In this document: in pieces, positions 1-7,076 of the stretch | Position numbering within the stretch: the first letter of the stretch is position 1 | How the letters are laid out: each line of letters opens with the position of its first letter | Source: Candidatus Obscuribacterales bacterium | GTDB lineage: Bacteria > Cyanobacteriota > Vampirovibrionia > Obscuribacterales > Obscuribacteraceae | Assembly (NCBI GenBank): GCA_021732025.1 | Contig: JAKFVU010000023.1 | Location: 1-32,217, forward strand | Length of the DNA stretch: 32,217 bases | Direction: 5' to 3' | Notes under the pieces: model-generated | What the model saw: only the letters and a program-made list of their open reading frames with translations | What the model was told of the DNA's origin: nothing | Databases searched by the model: none | Program-made: the position numbers and the translations under genes

Positions 1-2
1 GC

Positions 3-39
3 AAAAAACTTTCTGTTTTTTTATGGCAGAAAACAGAGC
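3..39 (-). terminator. Probable intrinsic terminator of the exported-protein gene at 54-809
   Basis: Read on the minus strand, this stretch forms a short stem (TCTGTTTT pairing with AAAACAGA, + positions 12-19 with 30-37) followed by AAAG and a run of six T. It lies about 15 bases past the stop codon of the upstream minus-strand gene. The stem is AT-rich and therefore weak, so this is a moderate call. Confidence 0.5.
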
Positions 40-53
40 ATTGAGGCGTTATC

Positions 54-809
54 TTACTTTCTGCCACCAAGCGGCTTCATATCAAACAGGCTTTGAAAAT
101 CGACGCTGTCATGTCGCACTGCACTGCCAGCAAAAACTACTCCCAGTGACTTGGCCAGTTTATATCCGCTTGGCGCTTCGAAAAGCCTTGGATTACTATC
201 GATGTTTTCAATTTTTGTAGTATTGAGAATGGTCTCCATATGACCTTCTTGATTGGCACCACTAGTATAGTCTTTACCGCTTTGAGCCTTGATGAAAACT
301 AGTGGCAATCCCCCATTAGTAGGGGTTTTATAGGCAGCCCAAATTATCTTTTCAGCTTCTGGTGCTAAGTTAGTGACCATCAGACATTTTAGAGTTTGAT
401 GGGGGCGAGTCCAACTCACAGCATCACGCCCGAGAAACTTGATAGACGACTTAGTAAAGTTCGAGGCTTTAAGAAGGCGCTCTTTCTGCAATAAAACAAA
501 CCCAGAAAATAGCCCAGTACTGACAAACTCACTCAGGCTCTCAGAAAAATAGGTTTTATCATCGTCACGATAAATCGTTACTCGCCAATCGGGTGCCTTC
601 GCCACCAACGTATATTTGAGCTTATCTTTATTCTCAAGGCGAATACCTTTAGCACTGACAATTAGTTGGCCTCGACCCATAAAAGTATGGACTTGGTCAA
701 GCTCAATTGCTCGTTCGCTGGCATAGGCGGAACTGCACTGAAAAACAATCCAGCCAAAGCAGAAAACTATGACTACCAACCATAAACAGGTGCTTCGCTT
801 CACTTCCAT
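54..809 (-). CDS. Exported protein of unknown function
   Basis: The 251-residue product starts with a clear Sec signal peptide: Lys/Arg at residues 4-5, a hydrophobic core at about 9-25 and a likely cleavage after AYA (residue 30). The mature part alternates short beta-like segments (RGQLIVSAKGIRLE, YTLVAKAPDWRVTIYRD) and has no cysteine cluster or catalytic motif I recognise. The pattern loosely recalls LolA/LppX-type or DUF4412-like beta-rich periplasmic proteins, but I cannot assign a family. The ATG at 809 follows an AGGG ribosome-binding site. The gene diverges from the M15-like gene at 879, so the 69-bp gap must hold both promoters. I am confident it is a real gene; its function is unknown. 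Confidence 0.8.
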   Translation of the reverse strand: MEVKRSTCLWLVVIVFCFGWIVFQCSSAYASERAIELDQVHTFMGRGQLIVSAKGIRLENKDKLKYTLVAKAPDWRVTIYRDDDKTYFSESLSEFVSTGLFSGFVLLQKERLLKASNFTKSSIKFLGRDAVSWTRPHQTLKCLMVTNLAPEAEKIIWAAYKTPTNGGLPLVFIKAQSGKDYTSGANQEGHMETILNTTKIENIDSNPRLFEAPSGYKLAKSLGVVFAGSAVRHDSVDFQSLFDMKPLGGRK

Positions 810-878
810 AGACCCTATTCACGTGTTTTTCACGACTAGATCTCTATTATCTCCCAGCACGCGAGGAAATGGTGGAAG

Positions 879-2279
879 ATGGAAAACTCAGGTCAATTAT
901 CCGCATGGTCATTCAAGCAGACACTAGACACGCCAATCGTTCTAGCTTCTCTAGACCAATCTAGTAGTCTTGCCGCCTGGAAAGCTGAATCGCAGGCCTG
1001 CTGGAGCAATACAGACACGAGCCAATGTAAGAAACAGGGCGATCAAAATCAAATAGAAGATAACAAGGACATTCCCAAGCGCACTACTGGAGACCTCAAG
1101 CCTGCAAATCTAGAGGCAGACACAAAGGCAAAAGTAAATCTTCCTGACTTGATGATAGTCGGAGACAGCGCCGATGAAAAGTCTAAAGTCAAACCAGCCA
1201 CTGACGACAAAGATGCTAAGCGAAAAGCCCATGTAGAGATTCTGTTAGATGCCCAAGCTAACCCCGAAGCACGGATTAAGGCAACAAAAGAATTACTAAA
1301 ATCTGGAGTTGACAAAATAGAGATTGAGGGCGCTGACGCCAAGTCTTATACCATCAGACTAGAGGCTGTTAAGGCCGGTACAACAAGAGAAATGGTTCAT
1401 GCATTTCTACGCAGTGAAGACGGCAAAGAATCAACTGCACTACGAGGAATCTTGGCTAGCGACGGAACCGTTGGCAAAGAGCGCAACAAGAAAGGAGAAT
1501 TCGTAGACTTTGAAGGCAGAGCAGCAGACCAGTTGAACGCTATCAAGGCCAGCAAGATCGAGTTTAAACAACAAGAGCAAACTACAAATGAAGTGGCACC
1601 AGCAAGCAAGCGAGTAGAGAAACAAGAGGAAAAGCCAAAAGATAAGCGAGAAGAGAAACAAGAAGAGAAGAGAGAAGAGAAGCGCGAAGACAAAAGAGAG
1701 GATTCTAAAGCCGAAAAGCCTAGGCAAGAGAAGGCCGAAGATAAAACTCCTAAACGAGAAGCAGCCGCTGATAAAGCAGACAACCAAGAATCAGAACCTG
1801 AAGCCAGAAGCAAAAAATACTCACCACTACAGAGAGTAAATGATCCAGAGATATTGGCACGAGTTCCAGACGCCAAATATATAGGACCATCAGGTCGCAT
1901 AACATCAATGGACAACAGAGCCGGTGAAATCAAGCCTTACTGGCTTGCCGCAGATGCTGCAAATGCCTTTGCCGAAGCTAATGAAATGCTTGCAGCCAAG
2001 GGCAAGCGCATCATTCTGCAAGGTAAAAATGCAGCGGGTCGCACTGTTGATACCCAAACTGAAATATACACTCGCAGCAACGGTGGGAAATCTTTTGCCG
2101 CCGGTGCGCCAACGTCATCGAATCACACTAGAGGAAGAGCATTAGACATAGCCAATTATCAAGATCCTGATGTTGCTAGAGCTTTAAAAGCCGTAGGATT
2201 CAGACAAGGAGACAGTCGCGGCCCAATTAAAGGCGACGAACATCACTTCAGCTTCCCCGGCCACCGCAAGCGCAAATAA
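879..2279 (+). CDS. M15-type (VanY/D-Ala-D-Ala carboxypeptidase-like) peptidase domain with long charged linker
   Basis: The 466-residue protein has three parts. Residues 1-240 are hydrophilic and unrecognised. Residues about 243-310 are almost pure Lys/Glu/Arg/Asp and probably form an extended helix or linker. The C-terminal 150 residues carry zinc-peptidase signatures of the M15 type: SNHTRGRALD (H416 and D423, the HxxxxxxD pair) and GDEHHFSF (H456 as third ligand, D453/E454 as candidate catalytic acids). The known family cleaves peptidoglycan stem peptides or cross-bridges. Oddly there is no N-terminal signal peptide or membrane segment, so the route to the wall is unclear. The ATG follows GAGGAAA at a suitable distance. 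It converges on the kinase gene with a 6-bp gap. The fold is likely; the substrate is unknown. Confidence 0.7.
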   Translation: MENSGQLSAWSFKQTLDTPIVLASLDQSSSLAAWKAESQACWSNTDTSQCKKQGDQNQIEDNKDIPKRTTGDLKPANLEADTKAKVNLPDLMIVGDSADEKSKVKPATDDKDAKRKAHVEILLDAQANPEARIKATKELLKSGVDKIEIEGADAKSYTIRLEAVKAGTTREMVHAFLRSEDGKESTALRGILASDGTVGKERNKKGEFVDFEGRAADQLNAIKASKIEFKQQEQTTNEVAPASKRVEKQEEKPKDKREEKQEEKREEKREDKREDSKAEKPRQEKAEDKTPKREAAADKADNQESEPEARSKKYSPLQRVNDPEILARVPDAKYIGPSGRITSMDNRAGEIKPYWLAADAANAFAEANEMLAAKGKRIILQGKNAAGRTVDTQTEIYTRSNGGKSFAAGAPTSSNHTRGRALDIANYQDPDVARALKAVGFRQGDSRGPIKGDEHHFSFPGHRKRK

Positions 2280-2285
2280 AAACCT

Positions 2286-4280
2286 TTAGTGCTTGTCTTC
2301 GCCTTCGCCCAACTGTACCGATATGGCATGAAGAAGATTGGTGTGGTAGAGAGTATCTATATAGACCTTGCGAATAGCGCCTTGCAGCGACGGATCGACA
2401 GGTCCGACTTTCTTACACAATAAAGTGGCTTCTTTGAGGGCCTCTTCGGCACCTTTATAGTCTCCCTGGGCATACAAGGTCAAAGCGTAACCATAGAGCG
2501 CTCTTGGTGCCCAAGGAGTATCAGGATTTCCGTGTGCTTTCCACCAGTCGATACCAAGCTTGTAAGTAGTTTGAGCTTCTTTGAGAAGACCATCCCGTCT
2601 ATAAATGTCAGCGAGCTTGGCGCAAGCATCCCAGTACATTTGCGAACGTTGCTCTTTCTCTATCTCGGCCAAGTTGAAGAAGCGCTTGTAGACCTCAGTT
2701 GCCTTAGCAAGATTACCCTGGCGCGAATAAATATCACCGAGAATACGTAGACATTGAATATTCGAGATATTGAGAGCTTGCTTACCAGAAGCCAACTCTA
2801 ATTCTTTCTCTGCGGCTGGAACGGCTTCTTCGTAGGTACCATTGCGGAAAGCAGCATAAGCTACCAATCGATAGCACTCGCTTAGTTGGCACGGACCTTC
2901 TTGACCATCTTTCTCAAGGCGTTCTGTGGCTTGAGTCAATTTGCGGCCATAGCTCAAGGCATCAGACCAGTGCTGTGACTCATGATAGAGAGTAACAAGC
3001 GCAAGCAATGCGTCGGCATACTCACGGCAGTTTGTGCCTATGTCTCTTTCAATACTTTGCAGATTTACTTTGGCAGCCTCTTCTTTGTTGCCAAAATCTT
3101 CCACTGGAGTTGGCTTGCTAGTAGCTTTGACATTCCACAGCAAATTGTTGTCGAAGGTCGCATACTTTTTGCTTTCCGGCTTGAGAATAATCCAAGACCA
3201 AAAGGCTACAACACCAATAAGCAATACGATACCAGCGATCCAAATAGCCGATTCGACAGAGAAACCTCTTCTCTTCCCACCAGCAGATCCGCCACCCTGA
3301 TTGCGTTTCTTGCGTGGTGCAATCTCTTTGTAGAGATTAGCTGAATTAGCCCACTCAGTATCAGTTGCAGTCAACAAAAGCTCTAAATCTTGGCGCAACT
3401 GTTCTGGACTTTGATAGCGGTTATCGGGATCCTTAGCCAAACACTTTGCCACCACTTCTTCAAAGCGAGTGGCTACAGGTTCCATGGTCGGGTCAAGCCC
3501 GAGAGGGCGCGGAGTGTCGTTCATGTGCTTGTAAGCAGTTTCTAAAACGTTCTTGCCTACAAATGGTGGCTTACCGGTCAGTGACTCGTACATAACACAA
3601 CCGAGCGAATAAATATCTGAGCGGTTATCAACTTTTTTGCCGCCACATTGCTCTGGGCTTAAATACAAAGGGCTGCCGAAAGTCTCTTTCGAGCGAGTCA
3701 TATACTGGTCTGACTTGTGCTCAGCACTTTCGTCTTGAATGATTTTTGCGATGCCAAAATCCATCACCATAATATCGTCGGCAAACTTCTGATTATCCAA
3801 AATGAGGATATTGCTTGGCTTAATATCGCGGTGTAGGACATCAGCCTTAAGAGCTGTCTCTAGGGCTTCGGCAACCTGACTAAAAATACTGACAGCCCTA
3901 TCTGGGCCAATGTGGCCGGTCTTCGAAAGCAAATCTTCGAGACTCTCAAAGACCATCGGACGAATCACCAAAATAACCCGGCCTTCAACGATGACAACAT
4001 CTCGGTACGAGCAAATATGTGGATCATCGAGAGTCATTAGAGCGCGCAACTTTTGCTCAAATTTTTTCAAATTTTTGATGCTAGCCAAAAGTTGTTTGTG
4101 AATGATTTTAATAACGACAGTACCACGCGATTCTTTATCGTGCGCGCGATAGACAACGCTCAAACTGCCTTCACCGAGCTGTTCTTGTATGTCGAATCGA
4201 TCTATAGTTTTGCCAACAAGGCTCTCGCCGCCGCCAAAGAGTGACGTGTCTTTCGATTTCGGATTTTTTGCCGGGCTCAT
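2286..4280 (-). CDS. Membrane Ser/Thr protein kinase with extracytoplasmic TPR domain
   Basis: This is a 664-residue receptor-like Hanks-type kinase. The kinase domain (about 29-302) has a glycine loop GEGSLS at 36-41 (third Gly replaced by Ser), the ATP lysine K58 (VIK), catalytic loop HRDIKPSN (150-157, D152), DFG (174-176), the GSPLYLSPE activation segment and SDIYSLG. A basic juxtamembrane stretch (RKKRNQ...GGKRR) precedes one transmembrane helix at about 344-366. The remaining 300 residues are TPR-like helical pairs, presumably outside the membrane and suited to protein binding or signal sensing. All kinase core residues are present, so it should be active. The gene sits downstream of murT (148-bp gap), a context that fits cell-wall control, but its targets cannot be read from sequence. 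The ATG is preceded by GAGGG about 12 nt upstream. Confidence 0.93.
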   Translation of the reverse strand: MSPAKNPKSKDTSLFGGGESLVGKTIDRFDIQEQLGEGSLSVVYRAHDKESRGTVVIKIIHKQLLASIKNLKKFEQKLRALMTLDDPHICSYRDVVIVEGRVILVIRPMVFESLEDLLSKTGHIGPDRAVSIFSQVAEALETALKADVLHRDIKPSNILILDNQKFADDIMVMDFGIAKIIQDESAEHKSDQYMTRSKETFGSPLYLSPEQCGGKKVDNRSDIYSLGCVMYESLTGKPPFVGKNVLETAYKHMNDTPRPLGLDPTMEPVATRFEEVVAKCLAKDPDNRYQSPEQLRQDLELLLTATDTEWANSANLYKEIAPRKKRNQGGGSAGGKRRGFSVESAIWIAGIVLLIGVVAFWSWIILKPESKKYATFDNNLLWNVKATSKPTPVEDFGNKEEAAKVNLQSIERDIGTNCREYADALLALVTLYHESQHWSDALSYGRKLTQATERLEKDGQEGPCQLSECYRLVAYAAFRNGTYEEAVPAAEKELELASGKQALNISNIQCLRILGDIYSRQGNLAKATEVYKRFFNLAEIEKEQRSQMYWDACAKLADIYRRDGLLKEAQTTYKLGIDWWKAHGNPDTPWAPRALYGYALTLYAQGDYKGAEEALKEATLLCKKVGPVDPSLQGAIRKVYIDTLYHTNLLHAISVQLGEGEDKH

Positions 4281-4428
4281 GCCAAATTATCCCTCACGCC
4301 TACTTTTGCCTACAGGCTTTCGTTGCCGATATTATCAGACTCAGATATTCCGCGGCCATAATCGTTTTGCCCGTTTTCAGAATAAAGCGCACATGCTAAA
4401 TGCTATTTTTCACACTCTTAATCTAACT

Positions 4429-5838
4429 CTAGGTGCAGTTCATGGCATAACCCATGGTTTTAAGAATTTTCTGCAGGTCGAGCAAATTAGTGTAAGTCGG
4501 CATCAGCCAAAGAGTTTCGCCTTCTTTTAGACTGTCTATGCCTTGGCGTAAGGCCTGCGATAATTTTGGCACAGTAGAAATTTGCTCAGAACTTATACCA
4601 GCGTATTTAAGCCGCACAGCCATGTCTTCGGCCCTTTGCCCACTGACTATCATGGTGGCGTTATCAAGGCTAGCAAGTTGTTCAAAATCGGCGTCCCACA
4701 ACCATGATATGTCGCGGCCGTCGGCCAAATTATCATTGATAGCAATCAAAACTTTGGCTTTGCTGTCTTTAACGCATGATGCTAATGCCTGCGTTGCCCC
4801 GGCTGGATTTTTTATCAGCTGGACAATCACCGACTTACCTTCAATAGTCATTCTTTCGGATCGACCAAAAAGTGTTGAGTACTCTTTCATGCCATAGCGA
4901 ATGGCTTCACGACTGGCACCAAGATGATGGGCAGCAGCAGCCGCGGCTAGAGCATTGTAGACATTGAACAAACCAGGAAGCGGCAAAACGCACTCTTCGA
5001 CCTTACCATCGATAACGAGCTTGAAGCGACTCTGGGTGGCACTAACTTCGACATCACGAGCGACAATGGCCGGTGTCGGCCGCTTAAAATCACAGCCCTG
5101 ACAGAACCAATGTCCCATCTGGCCATAGAAGACTTTGGTGTAGCTCACTTCTTTACCGCATTTACCGCAGTACGAAAGCTCCATATTGGCAGAGATATCT
5201 TTAGTCGCGTCAGCAGCAATTTCAGAGGCCGTCTGCACCACTGATTCGAGGCCGAAGAATAAATGTTCAACATCGGGCGCCAACTGGCTAACATTGGGGT
5301 CATCGCTGTTGAGTATGGCCAGCGATTGATTGATGTTGATACCAGAGTTAATCAACTTAGCCGTGGTATCAAGTTCACCAAAGCGGTCCAGTTGATCACG
5401 GAATAAATTAGTAACCACAACACTATTTATTTTTACTTCTTTAGCCACTACTGGCAGGGCCGCTTCATCAATTTCAAACAAGCACAGATCAGCTGCTATA
5501 CCTGTTTTCCAATTGGAAGACTCAATCAAAGATGCTGTAATACCGGTGACAAGATTTGCCCCCTGGCGGTTGTGGGCAAAAGTAAAACCAGCAGTACGCA
5601 AAATAGAAGATAAGATACCGCTTGTGGTGCTCTTGCCATTAGTACCAGTGACAGCAATGACACCACGAGTAGTCTGAGACGATAGGTGACTTAAGACCGT
5701 AGGAGAGACCTTGCGAGCCAAGCGACCAGGTAAATTCGAGCCGAGTCCCAATCCAAGTTTACGAATCGTAGCTGCGGTCAGTTGAGCAACCAGAATAGCG
5801 GCATGATCTGAGCTTGTTAGTTTGCCGTCATCGGCCAT
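4429..5838 (-). CDS. murT: MurT-like lipid II isoglutaminyl synthase subunit (Mur ligase, DUF1727)
   Basis: MurT activates the D-Glu carboxyl group of lipid II with ATP; its partner GatD supplies ammonia, giving D-isoglutamine in peptidoglycan. Visible features are the Mur-ligase P-loop GTNGKST (residues 65-71 from the ATG), a Cys4 zinc ribbon (C224, C227, C246, C249) that is characteristic of MurT and absent from MurC-F, and the C-terminal DUF1727 block with NDNLADGRDISWLWD. I chose the ATG at 5838 (469 residues), which has GCAGG just upstream. A TTG at 5853 is in frame but has no ribosome-binding site. It lies 23 bp after nadK and probably in its transcript. In most genomes gatD is adjacent; here neither neighbour is a glutamine amidotransferase. 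Confidence 0.9.
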   Translation of the reverse strand: MADDGKLTSSDHAAILVAQLTAATIRKLGLGLGSNLPGRLARKVSPTVLSHLSSQTTRGVIAVTGTNGKSTTSGILSSILRTAGFTFAHNRQGANLVTGITASLIESSNWKTGIAADLCLFEIDEAALPVVAKEVKINSVVVTNLFRDQLDRFGELDTTAKLINSGININQSLAILNSDDPNVSQLAPDVEHLFFGLESVVQTASEIAADATKDISANMELSYCGKCGKEVSYTKVFYGQMGHWFCQGCDFKRPTPAIVARDVEVSATQSRFKLVIDGKVEECVLPLPGLFNVYNALAAAAAAHHLGASREAIRYGMKEYSTLFGRSERMTIEGKSVIVQLIKNPAGATQALASCVKDSKAKVLIAINDNLADGRDISWLWDADFEQLASLDNATMIVSGQRAEDMAVRLKYAGISSEQISTVPKLSQALRQGIDSLKEGETLWLMPTYTNLLDLQKILKTMGYAMNCT

Positions 5839-5861
5839 TTTTTCTACCTGCAATTGAGAAT

Positions 5862-6803
5862 TTAGTGCTTGGCCTTTAAGAAAACATCGTTAACACTAGA
5901 GTGAATAAAGGCCCTTAAGTTATGCGCACTCGGACGAATCAACAGTTCATCGCCGAGAGTAAGAGTATGAATAATGTGCGGCCCGTCGATGTATACCTCT
6001 CCGGTACGCATCTCACTGACTATACGCATACTTTGATTTTCATCGAGGGTGCCGTCCAGCAGCTGCCAACTCTGACCAGGTCGCATACAGGCTTCACGCA
6101 CCATATATTGAAACTTGCGCTCGGGTAGACTCATGATGTTGCCACCAGCGGAACGCAGCGACCCAGTAGAACCAGCTGGAGTACTAACCCAAATACCAGA
6201 CGAGCGCTGCTCTTCTTTGTGTTCACCCACTTCAATCAAATAGCGACTAGTTGCCGCTGGAGAGCTATGAGCGACTAGCACTTCATTTAAAACGAGTTCT
6301 TTGATTGGCTGACCATTGATGGTAATACCCAAGCGCAAAATGCTTAGGGGCGAAATCATCTCGGTTTCAATCTGGTCTAGAATTGAGGAAAAATTCTCTC
6401 GATTGGCCATGCAAAAATGGCCAAAACTAGAAGAGCGCGAAGAATTGACACCGAGTGCTGGAACATCTTTGAGCGCATGAGAAGCATCTAAAAACGTACC
6501 GTCTCCGCCCACTGCAATCAATAAATCGACATCTTCAACCGTTTCAGCAACCTGAGAACGACTGAGAGACTGGTAAGCAATACCGCGACTAGATAATTCG
6601 TCTTCCACCCTTGCCAGTGTATCGACATGCTCTTCGTGGGCCAAGCGCACACGATTGACGACTTCATTGCCTTCCGCAATCAACTTGAGAAAACGTGATT
6701 CTTTATGTTCTTCAGCCTGAATCTGGTAAGTTGATTTTTTATGAACGACAAGGACTTTCTTGAGCTTCAACTTAAAATAGCCTCTGGATGCCCGTAGAAG
6801 CAC
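5862..6803 (-). CDS. nadK: NAD kinase
   Basis: The enzyme phosphorylates NAD to NADP in the cytoplasm. The family signature GGDGT is at residues 99-103 (LLIAVGGDGTFLDASHAL), followed by an NSSRSSSFGHF segment and the STPAGSTGSLRSAGG block that corresponds to the usual TPTGSTAY substrate loop. The length (about 300) is normal. The farthest start is a GTG at 6803 with no visible ribosome-binding site. A TTG at 6770, ten bases after AGAGG, would begin the protein just before the first beta strand (KKVLVVHK), as in most homologues, and may be the true start. It is the first gene of a probable nadK-murT unit and diverges from alaS. Confidence 0.92.
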   Translation of the reverse strand: MLLRASRGYFKLKLKKVLVVHKKSTYQIQAEEHKESRFLKLIAEGNEVVNRVRLAHEEHVDTLARVEDELSSRGIAYQSLSRSQVAETVEDVDLLIAVGGDGTFLDASHALKDVPALGVNSSRSSSFGHFCMANRENFSSILDQIETEMISPLSILRLGITINGQPIKELVLNEVLVAHSSPAATSRYLIEVGEHKEEQRSSGIWVSTPAGSTGSLRSAGGNIMSLPERKFQYMVREACMRPGQSWQLLDGTLDENQSMRIVSEMRTGEVYIDGPHIIHTLTLGDELLIRPSAHNLRAFIHSSVNDVFLKAKH

Positions 6804-6933
6804 AAATCTAGTGTTACGGCAAACTAAAGATTAGCAGATTGAGGCGGCCATTTTCAACATAATTAAGACTGTGTGAAGGCTCTATACAGAGGTCTAAAAC
6901 TGCGACTCTATTGAGCATCAATTCACCTCATCT

Positions 6934-6956
6934 TAGAGAACCAGCTAGAGAACCAG
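6934..6956. repeat. Two 11-bp direct repeats upstream of alaS
   Basis: TAGAGAACCAG occurs at 6934-6944 and again at 6946-6956, a 12-bp period. The second copy overlaps the expected -35 zone of the TATAAT at 6977, so this could be an operator or simply a local duplication. Confidence 0.8.
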
Positions 6957-6982
6957 TAACTATGGCTAATGTGAGCTATAAT
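6952..6982 (+). promoter_or_regulatory. Likely promoter of alaS-rnhA
   Basis: A perfect -10 box TATAAT lies at 6977-6982 inside GTGAGCTATAAT. There is no good TTGACA; ACCAGT at 6952-6957 lies 19 bp upstream. The same ACCAGT, 13-bp spacing and GTGAGCTATA recur at 22422-22450 ahead of another operon, which supports function. The predicted transcript would have a leader of about 90 nt before the alaS ATG at 7077. Confidence 0.6.
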
Positions 6983-7012
6983 CGCTGTTTCTGCAAACAT
7001 ACGATGACCAAA

Positions 7013-7059
7013 ATTGGCAATAACTCGATTGGCAACCAATAAGTTAGATTGCCAACCAA
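7013..7059 (+). repeat. Three ATTGSCAA repeats / mutually exclusive hairpins in the alaS leader
   Basis: ATTGGCAA occurs at 7013 and 7028, and ATTGCCAA at 7048. The last two copies extend to 11 of 12 identical bases as direct repeats 20 bp apart (ATTGSCAACCAA). TTGGCAA at 7014-7020 or 7029-7035 can also pair with TTGCCAA at 7049-7055 to form a 7-bp stem. The region lies between the predicted promoter and the ribosome-binding site, so it could be a protein-binding site or a leader switch. No function is proven. Confidence 0.7.
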
Positions 7060-7076
7060 GAGTCAGGGAGGACCTT

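Noticed and set aside
1397..1933. Ser/Leu/Phe-rich minus-strand frames opposite the charged linker
   Set aside because: They are the complement of Lys/Glu codons and carry no start or motif of their own.
7014..7076. TTG at 7014 as alaS start
   Set aside because: No ribosome-binding site, while GGGAGG lies correctly before the ATG at 7077, where the family N terminus begins.
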